Source: Corylus avellana
Taxonomy: Eukaryota; Streptophyta; Magnoliopsida; Fagales; Betulaceae
DNA length: 64,000 nucleotides
NCBI RefSeq assembly: GCF_901000735.1
Contig: NC_081547.1
Coordinates: 21,452,838 to 21,516,837, forward strand
Reading direction: 5' to 3'
Notes under the pieces: model-generated
Told to the model about the DNA's origin: nothing
Seen by the model: only the letters and a program-made list of their open reading frames with translations
Databases searched by the model: none
Program-made: the position numbers and the translations under genes
Part shown: positions 1 through 18,320 of the stretch, piece after piece
Layout: each line of letters starts with the position of its first letter
Position numbering within the stretch: position 1 is the first letter of the stretch

Positions 1-345
1 GCCAGACTTTAGTTCAGCCGACAAGGCGAGACGGTCCAAGGGTTTCAGGCATGATTAGCCTCTTCAACCGGCCCTGCTTATCTCAGCCGACCAGGCGAGA
101 CGGTCTACTAGTCAGACTTTAGTTCAGCCGACAAGGCGAGACGGTCCAAGGGTTTCAGACATGATTAGCCTCTTCAACTGGCCCTGCTTATCTCAGCCGA
201 CCAGGCGAGACGATCTACTAGCTAGAATTTTTGGGTCAGACTTTAGCTCAGCCGATCAGGTGAGACAGTCCAAAGGTTACGGGCTAAACAAGCCTCTTTT
301 AACTGAACTTACTTTTCTCAGCCGACCAGGTGTGCTACTTCATTA
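1..345 (+). repeat. Tandem ~110-bp subrepeats inside the copia-type element
   Basis: The core CAGCCGACAAGGCGAGACGG and its variant with CC in place of CA recur about every 50-60 bp. Two half-units make a larger unit of about 110 bp that also contains CATGATTAGCCTCTTCAAC. The same array is longer at 16360-16830 and partly present at 17739-17850. It lies just before the polypurine tract and does not look coding: frames through it differ between copies. Confidence 0.75.
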
Positions 346-560
346 CTAGTATATGGTTTTCAAGTCAAATTACAACTAAGTGAACCAAGCTCCAGCTTAA
401 ATGCATTGCTCAAATTCAGACAGAATCCACCGGTCTCTAACAACTTTTATGGCGTTACTTCGGCAATTGTTTTGGCACAAGCAGCTTTTTCGGCGAATTC
501 CTTTTTCTTTCCCTTTTCTTTTATCCAAACTCAAGTGTACACATTGAGTTTGAGGGGGGA

Positions 561-803
561 TGTTAAGAATATTACTTGTTATTTACTTCTTTAGGTATTA
601 TTAGTCTACTAAGTTTACATTTTCTTATTCTACTAGGTTTACCTTTCCTTAATCTATTAGGTTACTTGCCTCTCTATAAATAGAGGCCTCTGTATTCATT
701 ATTATAATCAGAGTCAATACAATGTAGTCCATTGTGTGCTTTCGCTCTCTCTCTTCTCTCTCTCTTTCTTCCGCTTCTAATATATTATCCAATATATTTA
801 ACA
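561..803 (+). repeat. LTR of copia-type family, copy 1
   Basis: 243 bp, beginning TGTTAAGAATATTACTTG and ending ATATTTAACA (TG...CA ends). Inside are a TATA box (TATAAATAG near 676), a CT-rich stretch after the presumed start of transcription, and two neighbouring copies of a ~25-bp unit containing TCTACTA(A/G)GTTTAC. It is nearly the same as the LTRs at 15086, 17034 and 18078. Confidence 0.85.
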
Positions 804-811
804 AAACAAAA

Positions 812-1870
812 ATCTCCCATTTAAAGTGCGTCCAATTCTTCAACTACTTGTGTCAATTTGTTATGTTCAACAAAGGCTGGCGTACCATTCCCATGGACTC
901 AGCTCACAAGTCTCTCACTTTCAGCAATTCATTACAGATGAAGATGGTTGTATTCGAGTCATGACCACTTGAACAATTATTAATTGAGGATTTGCTGAAT
1001 TCGAATCTCTCATTTTCAAAGGCAAATTCCATGGAAATTTCTTCCGTGCTCGGCTTACTAGAAAGCAGCACACCCATAATAAAGGCAGTTCATGGCATAC
1101 GACCACGAAAAAGAAATGAGTAATGCTATACATATTCTCAATTTTTTACATCTAATTCTCTATATTCATATGTGGTTTTTAAAATCACCATTAGATTTGA
1201 GATAGATTTTTATTAAATTTTAATTCAATGGTAATTTTAAAAGCCATACATGAGTGTAGGAATTGTACAATTTTATGGTAGTCCTTCTAACTTTTGTTTT
1301 GTTTCCCCTTTTCATAAGCAACTATCAAGACAACATTCACTCCCTTCTAAAAATTGTACGGGGTCCTAATCCGCTTGAAACAGGAATGATTACAAATGTT
1401 TAAACAATATTAAAGGTGCTAGTTTGACCATTATTTTTGTCATTTATTTTTCATATTAATTAAGTGATAATTTAACACATTAAAATATTAATAAAATGTT
1501 TAAATTTGTCATTTATTACTATCTTAGTAAAAGAGCCAGCTTTGAGAGAAAGGATTAGGATCCCCTACAATTTTTTAGGTTTAAGTCTCCTTATGCTGAT
1601 ATGGTTTGATGTTATTGAGCATACGTGTTCTACCGAAGATAGTATTTCCTTCATCGGTTCCCCTTTCAAATTTTGACTGTCTTTCTTTCTTTAGTTATCT
1701 CTAGTGATTGTTGTAATTTTCAAAAAAGATTGTGGAACCTCTCGAGCTTTGTACCCCTTTTGCGCCCATTTTGCTTTAGGTATTACTTGGCGGCCCTACA
1801 AAGATTGAGGATCATGTTTTGTTTGGCCCTTTTCCTACTATTAAGAAAAAAAAAAAAAAAAACAAAAAGG
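812..1870. repeat. Duplicated block, copy 1 (partner 10646-13180)
   Basis: Several stretches match 10646-13180 in the same order: CATTTAAAGTGCGTCCAA with CAGCAATTCATTACAG (around 818-940), GACCACTTG through GAATTCGAATCTC (about 962-1012), AGCAGCACACC with AATAAAGGC (1063-1085), and GAGCTTTGTACCCCTTTTG (about 1745). Because the partner starts about 150 bp upstream of the hexokinase-like first exon, this copy may be the upstream region of another hexokinase gene beyond the left edge. No coding exon is seen here. Confidence 0.7.
1125..1275. mobile_element. Small inverted-repeat element (MITE)
   Basis: AT-rich imperfect palindrome. The left arm has CATATGTGGTTTTTAAAATC and the right arm has GGTAATTTTAAAAGCCATAC. 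A similar element, with the same ACTTTTAAAATTACCAAT type of arm, is at 61160-61335. No coding potential. Confidence 0.5.
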
Positions 1871-3039
1871 TGGAGGCGGCAGCTTGACCACCCCTTCAAC
1901 TGGTTTGAGGGTCGTCAAATCACCCCCATAAACCTTAGAGGGATAAGCGCAAAAAATGTTTTGAGTTCATTAAAGGTTAGTATATATATTTTCCACAATT
2001 GATAATTTGAAGGTATTTTTGTAAAGATAAACACTTCTTTGCATTCTATCATTCATCTTGCCTATATCTCCACTTAATTGGCATACTTCATCCACCCTTC
2101 ATTAAATAAAACAAAAAATACCAATGATCGATGGAACATACCAACCGGCAGAGATGTACTTTCTCTTTTGCCAAAAAAAAAAAAATGTCAAATTGAGGGA
2201 GTTAAGTACAATTTTCCAATTTTTTTTTTTTTTTTCATGGATGCCCATAACTAAATATTCCACATTGCTGATACACAAAATCCTGTTTTTATTTGCAATA
2301 GTAACAGGAGAGAATGCTCCAGCATGGTGACTCTTCACAGAACAGTTTACATTCCCTATTTTATTCCCTAACTCAGGACAAGTGCTCTCAAAATATGCTG
2401 GTTCAAACAAAATGTCTCAACATTAGGGAAGCAGCAGAATTAGAGGCTGCAGCATGAAAGGTTGAGACATACTCAACTGGAACCTCCATATTTGATTCAC
2501 GTACTGTTCTATTATATGCTCTGCAAGACCATAAATTAAGGCTTTGCTCGCATGGTCTCTCAAACTAAGAGCTCAGACAAGCTCTAAACCATCCGGGATT
2601 GAAGGGAAAGGAAAATATATCCAAAATAAAAAGAGAAAGAAAAAAAAAAAAAAATCATTCTTCTTCCGTCTACGACCTTGGCTTTTATCTGTTTCCATGA
2701 TTCATCCACGCCCAGGTATTGTGTTCTGGCCGGGCCACCATAACGAGGGAGGGATAGGACAATTTGAAGAATTTTGGACCTCCTAATCTTATGCTAGTTC
2801 AAAGAACGTACCTTAAACCTCTCAAAATAACTGCTAAAGTCGAATATTAAACTTATCATATATTTTATTGATTACTCATAGGTTTATATAGACTATTACA
2901 TGCCAGAAATACAAATACACGTAAATAGCAAATATAATTATAATGGGAAACAAATCTCATATTTCCTACTAGAGATATTACTTTATGAGCAAGTCTCCTT
3001 ATTTTCTTAATAAGAATAATAATATGTCATTACCTTATT
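1871..3039. other. Intergenic stretch without recognised genes
   Basis: AT-rich DNA with several poly-A/T runs (about 1849, 2174, 2220, 2640). Short open frames here are low in complexity and match no family I know. It lies on the 3' side of the hexokinase-like gene. Confidence 0.6.
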
Positions 3040-3188
3040 TTTCAATTTTTTTTTTTTTTTTTTATAAAAGTTGATTTCCAAATGATATGTCACCATCTCA
3101 TTAGATTTATTATTTTGAAAATGTGTTACCAACTCATGGAATAGTGACACATCATTTAAAAACCAACTTTTGAAAAAAAAAAAAAAAA
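3040..3188. mobile_element. Foldback element (MITE)
   Basis: Inverted arms AAAAGTTGATTTCCAAATGA (left) and TCATTTAAAAACCAACTTTT (right), both next to homopolymer runs, around a spacer of about 60 bp. Non-coding. Target duplications are not clear. Confidence 0.6.
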
Positions 3189-3243
3189 TTGAAATGTTTA
3201 GATCTTTTTTCAAGATTTATCCGCACCAGGTATATATTGGAAA

Positions 3244-10468
<7,225 letters not shown>

Positions 10469-11135
10469 CCGTTCGAAAATCTGCCAAACGTCAACTTTCA
10501 AAAGGTGGAAAATTCTAAGGTTACTTTGGAATTCAGATCCAGTGTAGTACGTTTTATAGGACCGTCGGCTTCAAATGGGAACCCGACGTGATATTCCAAT
10601 TTTCGTTTCGGAAGTTGACTGTTGGGAAAATGTGTATAAAACCCATTTAAAGTGCGTCCAAGTCTTCAACTACTTCTTTCAATTGTCATGATCAACAAAG
10701 GCCCCATACCATTTCATGGATTAAGCTCACATTAATTCGCGTAGAAAAAAAAAGGTCACATTAATTCTCTCAGTTTCAGCAATTCATTACAGTCTCATCA
10801 TTCATGTCCACAAGCATGACATCAAAGTATGAACAGGAAACTTTAATCCGCTATTTCCTTGAAGGTTCACATCTTCGTGACTTTCTCATTCTACATGTCA
10901 CGTATTACACGACATGCATGACATCAAAGTATGAACGTGAAGACGTTAAGAAGGATTGAGAAAGACATGGTACTAATCTTCCACTTTAAACATGACAAAC
11001 AAAAAAAATCATTCACACGGTTGTCACATCCACGACCACTTGCACATTTATTGATTGAGGATATCTTTTTGAATTCGAATCTCCATTTTTTGTATTTGAT
11101 CTTCTCCGGCAATTTCCATGATTTTTTTTTTTTTT

Positions 11136-11600
11136 GGAAAGTCCACATGTCTCCCTCAAACTATCATTCAATTGACAATCTCCCCTCCAAACTTTTAATT
11201 TTGACAATGTCCTCCCCCCCAAACTACCAAAAATTGTCAATGTCATCCATTTATAAGAAAACAATTTTTTTTAAAAAAAAAAAATCAATTTTTTTTTATA
11301 AAAATTGAAAATTTTCGTTTTATTTTTAATTTTTGTTTTATAATTTTTTTAAAATAAAAATTAAATCTAAAAAAAATAAAAATTTTTGTTTAAAAAAATT
11401 CGTTTCTTAAAACTAAATAAAAATGTATAGGAGTATTTTTGTCTTATCGAGAAATCTATAGGGGCATTTTTGTCTTATTGCTAGTATTGGGGGGACATTG
11501 ACAATGTTTTGGTAGTTTAGGGGGACATTGTCGCAATTGAACATTTGAGGAGGACATTGTTAATTGGGTGGTAGTTTGAGGGGGGTATGTGGACTTTACC
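11136..11600. mobile_element. Foldback element
   Basis: Left arm AAAGTCCACATGTCTCCCTC, right arm complement AAAGTCCACATACCCCCCTC; both continue through CAAACTA and GACAATGTCC words for over 100 bp. AT-rich centre. Absent from the paralogous block at about 1033. Confidence 0.8.
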
Positions 11601-11673
11601 CTTTTCTTTTCTTTTTTTTTTCGCTTACTAGCCTAGTTTGACAGTGAACTTATATAAAAAATTTTGATAAATG

Positions 11674-12052
11674 ATAAAGGTACAACTTTTTGGCACAACT
11701 TTGGCCCAACTATTTCCTTATGTAGTAATTTTTTTTTTTTAAAAAAAAAAAACAAAATAAAATAAAATAATTTGAAGCAATAACATCCTATGTGATCCTT
11801 TTTTTTTTTTTTTTTTGTATTTTTTTTAAAAAATGGTCCTTTTCTTCATAATAATGAAAATTTTTTTTTAATAAAAAAATTGACCATTTTTATGAAAAAT
11901 ACCATTTTTTTTTTAAAAAAAAAAAAAAAATACCAAGGACCACATAGGATGATAGTGCTTCATAAATTTTTTTATTTTTATTTTGTTTTCAAAAAAATAA
12001 AAAATAAGAGCAAAGTTGGACCAAAGTTGTCCCAAAAAGTTGTGCCTTTATC
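11674..12052. mobile_element. Foldback element
   Basis: Left arm GATAAAGGTACAACTTTTTG, right arm complement GATAAAGGCACAACTTTTTG. Both continue with CACAACTTTGG or GACAACTTTGG. Centre is A/T-rich with long homopolymers. Missing from the equivalent place in copy 1 of the duplicated block. Confidence 0.8.
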
Positions 12053-12434
12053 CGGCCGCAAAAATTTTTGGTTTTGAAGTGACTGATATGATATAATTAA
12101 GTAAATAGAAGTTTTGATTTTTATTTTTTTTGTATGAAAAATTTTTATTTTGTGTGAATTTTTTGTTTAAATAGTAAAAAATACTGATTGATGTGATATA
12201 AAATATAAGAATGTTGGAGAAATGATTTTAAAAAATAAATAATGGGACTTGTTCAAGTCCATTGCCAAACAAGGCCAGCCAGAAAGCAGCACACCACTAA
12301 TAATAAAGGCTATTAGCGTACGACCAATGAAAAAGAAGTGAGCAACGCTACACATAGTACTCCTACTTTTTTCACTCAATTCTCACATTTGTAAGTAGCT
12401 TTAAAAACCCTAAACCCTAACTATCACTATATAT

Positions 12435-13040
12435 ATAGTGGTGTTTTTAGGAAACATCACTAAAATGCTACTTTTTACTGTTTAAACGACACTATTCATA
12501 AATGGTGACATTCGAATAGTATTAATATTCACGCGCGAAAGGCGATGTGTGAATAGTATTTTGTGCGTTGCATTTCCTCGTGTGAACAGTAAAATATCTC
12601 AAAATTTGAAAATATTGGCATCCAAAGTTTGCGTTTAAAACAACAATCCACACCCAAAAACTTTTTAAAAAAATTTCCTCTTTTACCCACACACAAAAAT
12701 TTTATAAAAATAAATAAATAAATAAAATACACAAGGTGGCTACCATGTTGTTGCCAAACCGGTAGCCACAAACCGGAAACCACCCCTGGGGAAGGGGTTG
12801 GCAGCCACTCTAATTTTTTTTTTTTTTAATTTAAATTTTATTTGAATTTCTTTTATTTTTTATTTTTAAAAAGAAAATTAATTTCATTTTTCGTTATATA
12901 TATATATTTGGTAAAAATTATTTTTTTTTTATAATTTTTTAAAGGGTAGCGACATGTGAATAGTGAAAACGTCACCTTCTAAAAGGTGACCTGTGGGCAA
13001 AAATGATACTATTTCGTGACGTTTTTACTATTCAAACGTC
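12435..13040. mobile_element. Probable foldback element with GC-rich centre
   Basis: Ends share GACACTATTCA/ACTATTC words and GTGAATAGT recurs on both sides in opposite arms. The centre (about 12735-12800) has GGTGGCTACC/GGTAGCCAC and CCACCCC words, as in other foldback elements here. The exact ends are unclear. Confidence 0.45.
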
Positions 13041-13180
13041 ATTAATTTGGATTCGGAAAGGGTTGTAGGATCTCTTGAGCTTTGTACCCCTTTTGTGCTC
13101 TTTTTGCTTTAGTAACTACTTTATGCAACCATAGAAAGAGGACTAGGCCATTTGTTTGACATTTTTCTTATTATTTGTAT

Positions 13181-15085
13181 GTATTTATTTACATTGTTAT
13201 TTTCTTTATCAGTTTCGATAAGGTGCCTACATTTACAGAGAGTGCAACTATATTTTATTATTAATGATTTATGGTTACAACTTAACATATATATATAAGA
13301 AAATCCTAATTGTATGAATATATTTTGAAAAATCCCGCTCCAACTACTTGGCTAAGTATTGGTATTCCAATATTATTCTTTATGCTCGAGAGAATATGAG
13401 CCACTAATTTTAACATGTGTTCTTAATTGGGATGCCCAAGAAAATTCAAGGAAGGTGATTAGGTGAAGGAAGAGTGATTAAAGAGAAAGGGTAGAGGAGG
13501 AGGAGGAGGACAGGCTATGAAACCGATGGTTTTGAATTGGTGTAAGCATTGAACAGATAAGTGGTCCCCCAGGCCATATATTCAAAAAGCAGTTTTGTAG
13601 GTCTAAGCAAAAGGCTTTAATAGGCGTCAAATTTCATATTATAATGCCCACCAAGGACCCTAATTTCTAGATTAGGATCCTCCCCACAGTCCATTTTGAC
13701 TTCTCTCACTCTTTAAATGTCGTTCAAACTCACGACTCTTCCGCAAGCAACTTTTGAAAATGCTTAGCCCACGACCCCGACCTAGCAATAGATGTTTTAT
13801 GGATCCGACTTGTATGCTATTATTAAAATAACAGTATTTATACTGTAATTTAATTAACGGTTAAGATTAAATTTTAAAGTTGACTTACTTTTAGAAACTT
13901 TTAATAGGAGAGAGAAAAATGAAGTTGACTTGCTATGTAAAATACATAGCAAGGCCGAAATCGATGTGTATACCAAGTGACGCATCTTCCGTTTAATTTA
14001 ACCAAATATCTTAATGACAAAGAGCTATAAGTAAAAATTATTGAGGGTCAATTATAACTCATAAAATTATAGAGGAATTAATATTGCAATTCATGTGTAA
14101 CTTCGAGTAAAGGCATGTTTGAGGGGCCTAAAAATGCATTTAACACTCAAAAAATTTATTCGAAGAAAAAAATAGTCATTTGGTAAAAAAAAATTGAAAA
14201 CGCTTTTAAAGGTTTAAAAAGCATAAAAATTGTCAAAACACACTTTTAACAAAAACTTAAAAATTAAGCTTTTGCCAAAAAAAATACTTTTTTACTTAAA
14301 AACTCTATATTTCTCTAATGCAATTATAAACATGTTCTAAGAATAATAGTTTCATTTTAATTTTACCTAACGTAACGGAGTAAGTATAGTTTCAAGGAAT
14401 GTGACATTCTTTGTTTTTCTAGGAAAAGAAAGAGAAATTATTGTGTTTGAATATATAGCATGCGCAGCGCACGCCTTGGAGGAAAAAAAGGAAGTTGGAC
14501 ATGCAGAAACTGGTGGACGACCTGGACGCAATTTACATGATCCACGTTTGCTTCACAGTTCACACCACACATTTTCCAGTCAACTTCCACGATGGGAATC
14601 TTCTTTTTCTTCGTTCTTTTTTCCGTACAATTTCCCCCACGAATCGGTATAACCGATCGGATTCTCACCTACTCATTTAAAAAAAAAATGTCGGATTCTG
14701 GCGTATGCAAGGCCCACGTAATACTAATTGCTCTTTAGCGATGGTCTTGCAAGGGAATAGTGCCACTCCACAGGGGCAAAACCTTGTTTTTTCTCGTTTA
14801 TCTTTGCAAATTTTCCAAGTGGAGTTGTTAGAAATAGTTGGTCAATGAGAAAAACTCCTCCATCCACTTGGCTTCTAGATGGCTTTACCCTAGAAACAAA
14901 ATCTAGGGATTGTGTAGTAAATGCTTCTAGTATTTTAGGGATTGTGTAGAAACAAAATTGGATGTATTTTAGGGATGTTTTCGTCATTTGGAGGTTGAGT
15001 TGATCTCCACGATGCGCTAAGAAGCGAGTAATTAGCTCTATGAAGAGCCGAAACCGATCGAACATCACAAAATGTGTATAAAACA
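13181..15085. other. Intergenic stretch, no recognised gene
   Basis: Mostly unique, AT-rich DNA. The minus frame at 14724-15086 and short frames at 14401-14680 stay open but show no motif I know. The last 15 bases or so before 15086 (AAAATGTGTATAAAACA) resemble 10634-10649. Confidence 0.5.
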
Positions 15086-15328
15086 TGTTAAGAATATTAC
15101 TTGTTATTTACTTCTTTAGGTATTATTAGTCTACTAAGTTTACATTTTCTTATTCTACTAGGTTTACATTTCCTTAATCTATTAGGTTACTTGCCTCTCT
15201 ATAAATAGAGGCCTCTGTATTCATTATTATTATCAGAGTCAATACAATGTAGTCCATTGTGTGCTTTCGCTCTCTCTCTCTTCTCTCTCTTTCTTTCGCT
15301 TCTAATATATTATCCAATATATTTAACA
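15086..15328 (+). repeat. 5' LTR, copy 2
   Basis: 243 bp, TGTTAAGAATATTACTTG to ATATTTAACA, directly followed by the primer-binding site. Has both copies of the ~25-bp internal unit. Confidence 0.88.
15200..15207 (+). promoter_or_regulatory. TATA box in the LTR
   Basis: TATAAATA within CTCTCTATAAATAGAGGC, about 130 bp before the LTR end, in the place expected for the LTR promoter. The same site is in the other three LTRs (about 676, 17123 and 18191). Confidence 0.6.
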
Positions 15329-15341
15329 TGGTATCAGAGCC
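15329..15341 (+). promoter_or_regulatory. Primer-binding site, initiator Met tRNA type
   Basis: TGGTATCAGAGCC directly after the LTR. This is the usual plant copia primer site, complementary to the 3' end of methionine initiator tRNA. Confidence 0.88.
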
Positions 15342-15787
15342 ACCTTTTTGTGGCCTCCAATAAACGTCTTTGACGTTTTCCGGCGCCGCCAGTGTTATCC
15401 GGCGAATCATTCTCTCTGCTCCTCACGGTTCTCTATCTTCTCCTCGAGGTTTTCAATGTATCACTATACCGCTTGAAAACCCGGAAGACAACCGTCCCAG
15501 AGCCGCCGCACACAGCCCCATCGAAGCTTCCACGCGCCGCCCAAATTTTTGGCAATTCCGCCACTGCCCTTCCGCCACCAGCCGCCACGGTGGTCCGATC
15601 ACTTCTCCAAGGCCACCGATCGATAGCTTTCATCTCGGTGATTCCAGAACAAGTCCCATATCCTCCATACGACGCTCCACGCGCCCCCAGAAGTTCCGCG
15701 CGTCAGATCCACGCGCCAGGGCACGCCTCCTCCGTTCGCGCGTGTACCACACGCGCCATCGCACCCACGTGCCACACGCCATCCTTG

Positions 15788-15960
15788 CCACGTCAGCCCT
15801 AATTGCCACGCTAGCCCTAATTGCCAAGTCAGCCCTATTGCCACATCATCATAGCACGTCAGCCTTATTGCCACGTCATCATAGCCACGTCAGCCTGTGC
15901 GCCACGTCATCAGTATCAAGTCAGACCTTACCATGTCATTAGTGCCACGTCATCGTTGAC
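15788..15960. repeat. CCACGTCA minisatellite in the element's leader
   Basis: Irregular units of about 17-25 bp built around GCCACGTCA and CAGCCCTAATT or ATCATAG. It lies between the primer-binding site and the 3' subrepeats. Confidence 0.7.
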
Positions 15961-16359
15961 TTTTCAATCATTGACCGTTGACTTTGACTTTGACCAATGA
16001 AAAAAGTTGACCAGGTGTTTCCTACTCAATTTTTCGTCCTGATTTCAAATTTGTGGTCTATTTTTGCTTTTGGCATCTCTATATGGCAGAAAACAAGACT
16101 CTTCTTCAAATTTAGGCGTTTGTTTTATGCGGTTCAAGTTGGGTTATGCTTGTTCAATTCGGTTTTATAGCCTGTTCTTTGGCGCAATTCAATCCGGTTC
16201 ATTCTTCTTGCGGATGGCACTCTCGGGTCAGACCAATCTTTCCTTAGGTCCATGGGTTTTCAGGCCAAAGAAGCCCCTTTCAACCGGCCCACTTATGCCT
16301 TGTCAAATGCCGCCATCACCGGTCACTGAATAGCCTCTTCAACCGGCCATTTTTCTCCT

Positions 16360-16830
16360 TACTTATCTCAGCCGACTAGGCGAGACGGTCTACTTGTTAG
16401 ATGGGTCAGACTTTACTTCAGCCGACAAGGCGAGACGGTCCAAGGGTTTCAGGCATGATTAGCCTCTTCAACCGGCCCTGCTTATCTCAGCCGACCAGGC
16501 GAGACGGTCTACTAGTCAGACTTTAGTTCAGCCGACAAGGCGAGACGGTCCAAGGGTTTCAGACATGATTAGCCTCTTCAATCGGGCCTACTTATCTCAG
16601 CCGACTAGGCGAGACGGTTCAAGGGTTTCAGACATGATTAGCCTCTTCAACCGGCCCTACTTATCTCAGCCGACCAGGCGAGACGGTCTACTAGCTAGAA
16701 TTTTTGGGTCAGACTTTAGCTCAGCCGATCAGGCGAGACAGTCCAAGGGTTACGGGCCAAACAAGCCCCTTTTAACTGATCCTACTTTTCTCAGCCGACC
16801 AGGTGTGCTACTTCATTACTAGTATATGGT
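16360..16830 (+). repeat. Tandem subrepeats, copy 2
   Basis: At least four ~110-bp units or half-units with the CAGCCGAC(A/C)AGGCGAGACGG core, in the same place as the array at 1-345 but longer by about one unit. Confidence 0.75.
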
Positions 16831-17033
16831 TTTCAAGTCAAATTATAACCAAGTGAACCAAGCTCCAGCTTAAATGCATTGCTCAAATTCAGGCAGAATC
16901 CACGGGTCTCTAACAACTTTTATGGCGTTACTTCGGCAATTGTTTCGACACAAGCAGCTTTTTCGGCGAATTCCTTTTTCTTTCCCTTTTCGTTTATCCA
17001 AACTCAAGTTTACACATTGAGTTTGAGGGGGGA

Positions 17034-17258
17034 TGTTAAGAATATTACTTGTTATTTACTTTTTTAGGTATTATTAGTCTACTAGGTTTACCTTTTCTTA
17101 ATCTATTAGGTTACTTGCCTCTCTATAAATAGAGGCCTCTGTATTCATTATTATTATTAGAGTCAATACAATGTAGTCCATTGTGTGATTTCGCTCTCTC
17201 TCTCTCTCTCTCCTCTCTCTTTCTTCCGCTTCTAATATATTATCCAATATATTTAACA
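17034..17258 (+). repeat. 3' LTR, copy 2, short form
   Basis: 225 bp; differs from the other three LTRs mainly by having one copy instead of two of the ~25-bp TCTACTAGGTTTACC unit. Preceded by the polypurine tract. Its right flank (TCATC) is P450 sequence. Confidence 0.85.
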
Positions 17259-17638
17259 TCATCAATTTTCTGTCTCGTGTTCTTCAATCACTTTGTCAAA
17301 GATAGTATCTAATCCTCCAAAAGTGGATTTCAGACTGGGAATAATTCCAGTAAGAACATCAATCCATCCCAAAGAAGGGAAAAAATCTCCAAAACAGAAT
17401 GCTACAAATAGCACCATAACTCTTCTTGATAGCTCTCCGAACTTGCTCTTACCATTTTCTTCTTCAAACTTCTGTCCAAGTATAGATCTAGAGGCTATGT
17501 TGTATGTGGTGGCAATGAACATCTCACTTAGATTAACCGAACCTCCTTTGAGCTAGACACGTGCCACTTATCTTGTTGATCAGTGCTTCAACTTCTTCTT
17601 CCCTTACATACTCGAAGGATTGCACACTTTTGAGGCTC
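17259..17638 (-). pseudogene. Cytochrome P450 (CYP71-type) fragment, frameshifted
   Basis: Minus-strand translation gives SFEYVREEEVEALINKIS, then after a one-base frame change GSVNLSEMFIATTYNIASRS, GELSRRVMVLFVAFCFGDFF and DKVIEEHE. This is the middle of a plant CYP71-family P450, roughly residues 125-250 of about 500. A second frame slip near 17262-17266 gives a stop. The heme-binding Cys region and N-terminus are missing: the fragment ends at a copia LTR on one side and the N gap on the other. A remnant, or part of a real P450 gene broken by a poor assembly. Confidence 0.75.
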
Positions 17639-17738
17639 NNNNNNNNNNNNNNNNNNNNNNNNNNNNNNNNNNNNNNNNNNNNNNNNNNNNNNNNNNNNNN
17701 NNNNNNNNNNNNNNNNNNNNNNNNNNNNNNNNNNNNNN
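17639..17738. other. Assembly gap, 100 N
   Basis: Exactly 100 Ns, a usual placeholder for an unknown distance. The sequences on either side may not be truly adjacent. Confidence 0.98.
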
Positions 17739-18320
17739 TAGAATTTTTGGGTCAGACTTTAGCTCAGCCGATCAGGCAAGACAGTCCAAGGGTTACGGGC
17801 CAAACAAGCCCCTTTTAACAGGCCCTACTTTTCTCAGCCGACCAGGCAAGCTACTTCATTACTAGTATATGGTTTTCAAGTCAAATTACCACCAAATGAA
17901 CCAAGCTCCAGCTTAAATGCATAGCTCAATTCAGGCAGAATCCATCGGTCTCTAGCAACTTTTATGGCGTTACTTCGGCAACTCTTTTGGCACAAGCAGC
18001 TTTTTTGGCGACTTACAATTTTTCTTTCCCTTTTCTTTTATCCAAACTCAAGTTTACACATTGAGTTTGAGGGGGGATGTTAAGAATATTACTTGTTATT
18101 TACTTCTTTAGGTATTATTAGTCTATTAGGTTTACCTTTTCTTATTCTACTAGGTTTACCTTTTCTTAATCTATTAGGTTACTTGCCTCTCTATAAATAG
18201 AGGTCTCTGTATTCATTATTATTATAAAAGTCAATACAATGTAGTCCATTGTGTGCTTTCGCTTTCTCTCTCTTCTCTCTCTTTTTTCCGCTTCTAATAT
18301 ATTATCCAATATATTTAACA
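17739..18320 (+). mobile_element. Copia-type element, copy 3 (3' end only)
   Basis: Starts at the gap within the subrepeats, then polypurine tract (ending 18077) and a full 243-bp LTR (18078-18320, TGTTAAG...TTTAACA). The right flank is CTTAA. The 5' part is lost in the gap. Confidence 0.85.
18078..18320 (+). repeat. LTR, copy 3
   Basis: 243-bp LTR with TG...CA ends and both internal ~25-bp units, like those at 561 and 15086. Confidence 0.85.

Larger units (their letters stand above)
1..803 (+). mobile_element. 3' part of a non-autonomous copia-type LTR element, copy 1
   Basis: The window starts inside this element. It shows in order: GC-richer tandem repeats (1-345), a non-coding stretch, a polypurine tract (GAGTTTGAGGGGGGA, ending at 560) and a complete 3' LTR (561-803). 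Close copies lie at 15086-17258 and 17739-18320; the 15086 copy has a methionine-tRNA type primer-binding site, which is why I call the family copia-like. I see no reverse transcriptase, protease or integrase in any copy. The DNA right of the LTR begins AAACA, the same five bases found left of the 5' LTR at 15086. Confidence 0.8.
10646..13180. repeat. Duplicated block, copy 2 (partner 812-1870), expanded by insertions
   Basis: Matches 812-1870 in order but is 2.5 kb rather than 1.06 kb. The extra length is explained mainly by inverted-repeat elements at 11136-11600, 11674-12052 and about 12435-13040, which copy 1 lacks. It begins about 150 bp upstream of the first hexokinase-like exon, so it probably includes that gene's promoter region. 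Confidence 0.7.
15086..17258 (+). mobile_element. Non-autonomous copia-type LTR element, copy 2
   Basis: 5' LTR 15086-15328, primer-binding site 15329-15341, non-coding interior with a CCACGTCA minisatellite and ~110-bp subrepeats, polypurine tract ending 17033, 3' LTR 17034-17258. Total 2.17 kb. The interior has a GC-rich leader (15370-15950) with open frames but no gag, protease, integrase or reverse transcriptase motif, so it would depend on another element. Flanks do not match: AAACA on the left, TCATC on the right. It may therefore be a recombinant of two insertions or an assembly join. Confidence 0.8.

Noticed and set aside
734..964. Open frame rich in Ser/Leu after the first LTR
   Set aside because: It comes from the CT-rich end of the LTR and neighbouring non-coding DNA; copies of the LTR do not keep the frame.
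14724..15086. 120-codon minus frame
   Set aside because: No recognisable motif and its end runs into the LTR join; likely chance.
15370..15942. 190-codon plus frame in the copia-type leader as a gag gene
   Set aside because: No gag, zinc-knuckle or protease motif, and much of it is translated CCACGTCA minisatellite; several frames are open because of GC-rich content.
15788..15960. CRISPR-like array
   Set aside because: Irregular short units in a plant retroelement, without equal spacers.
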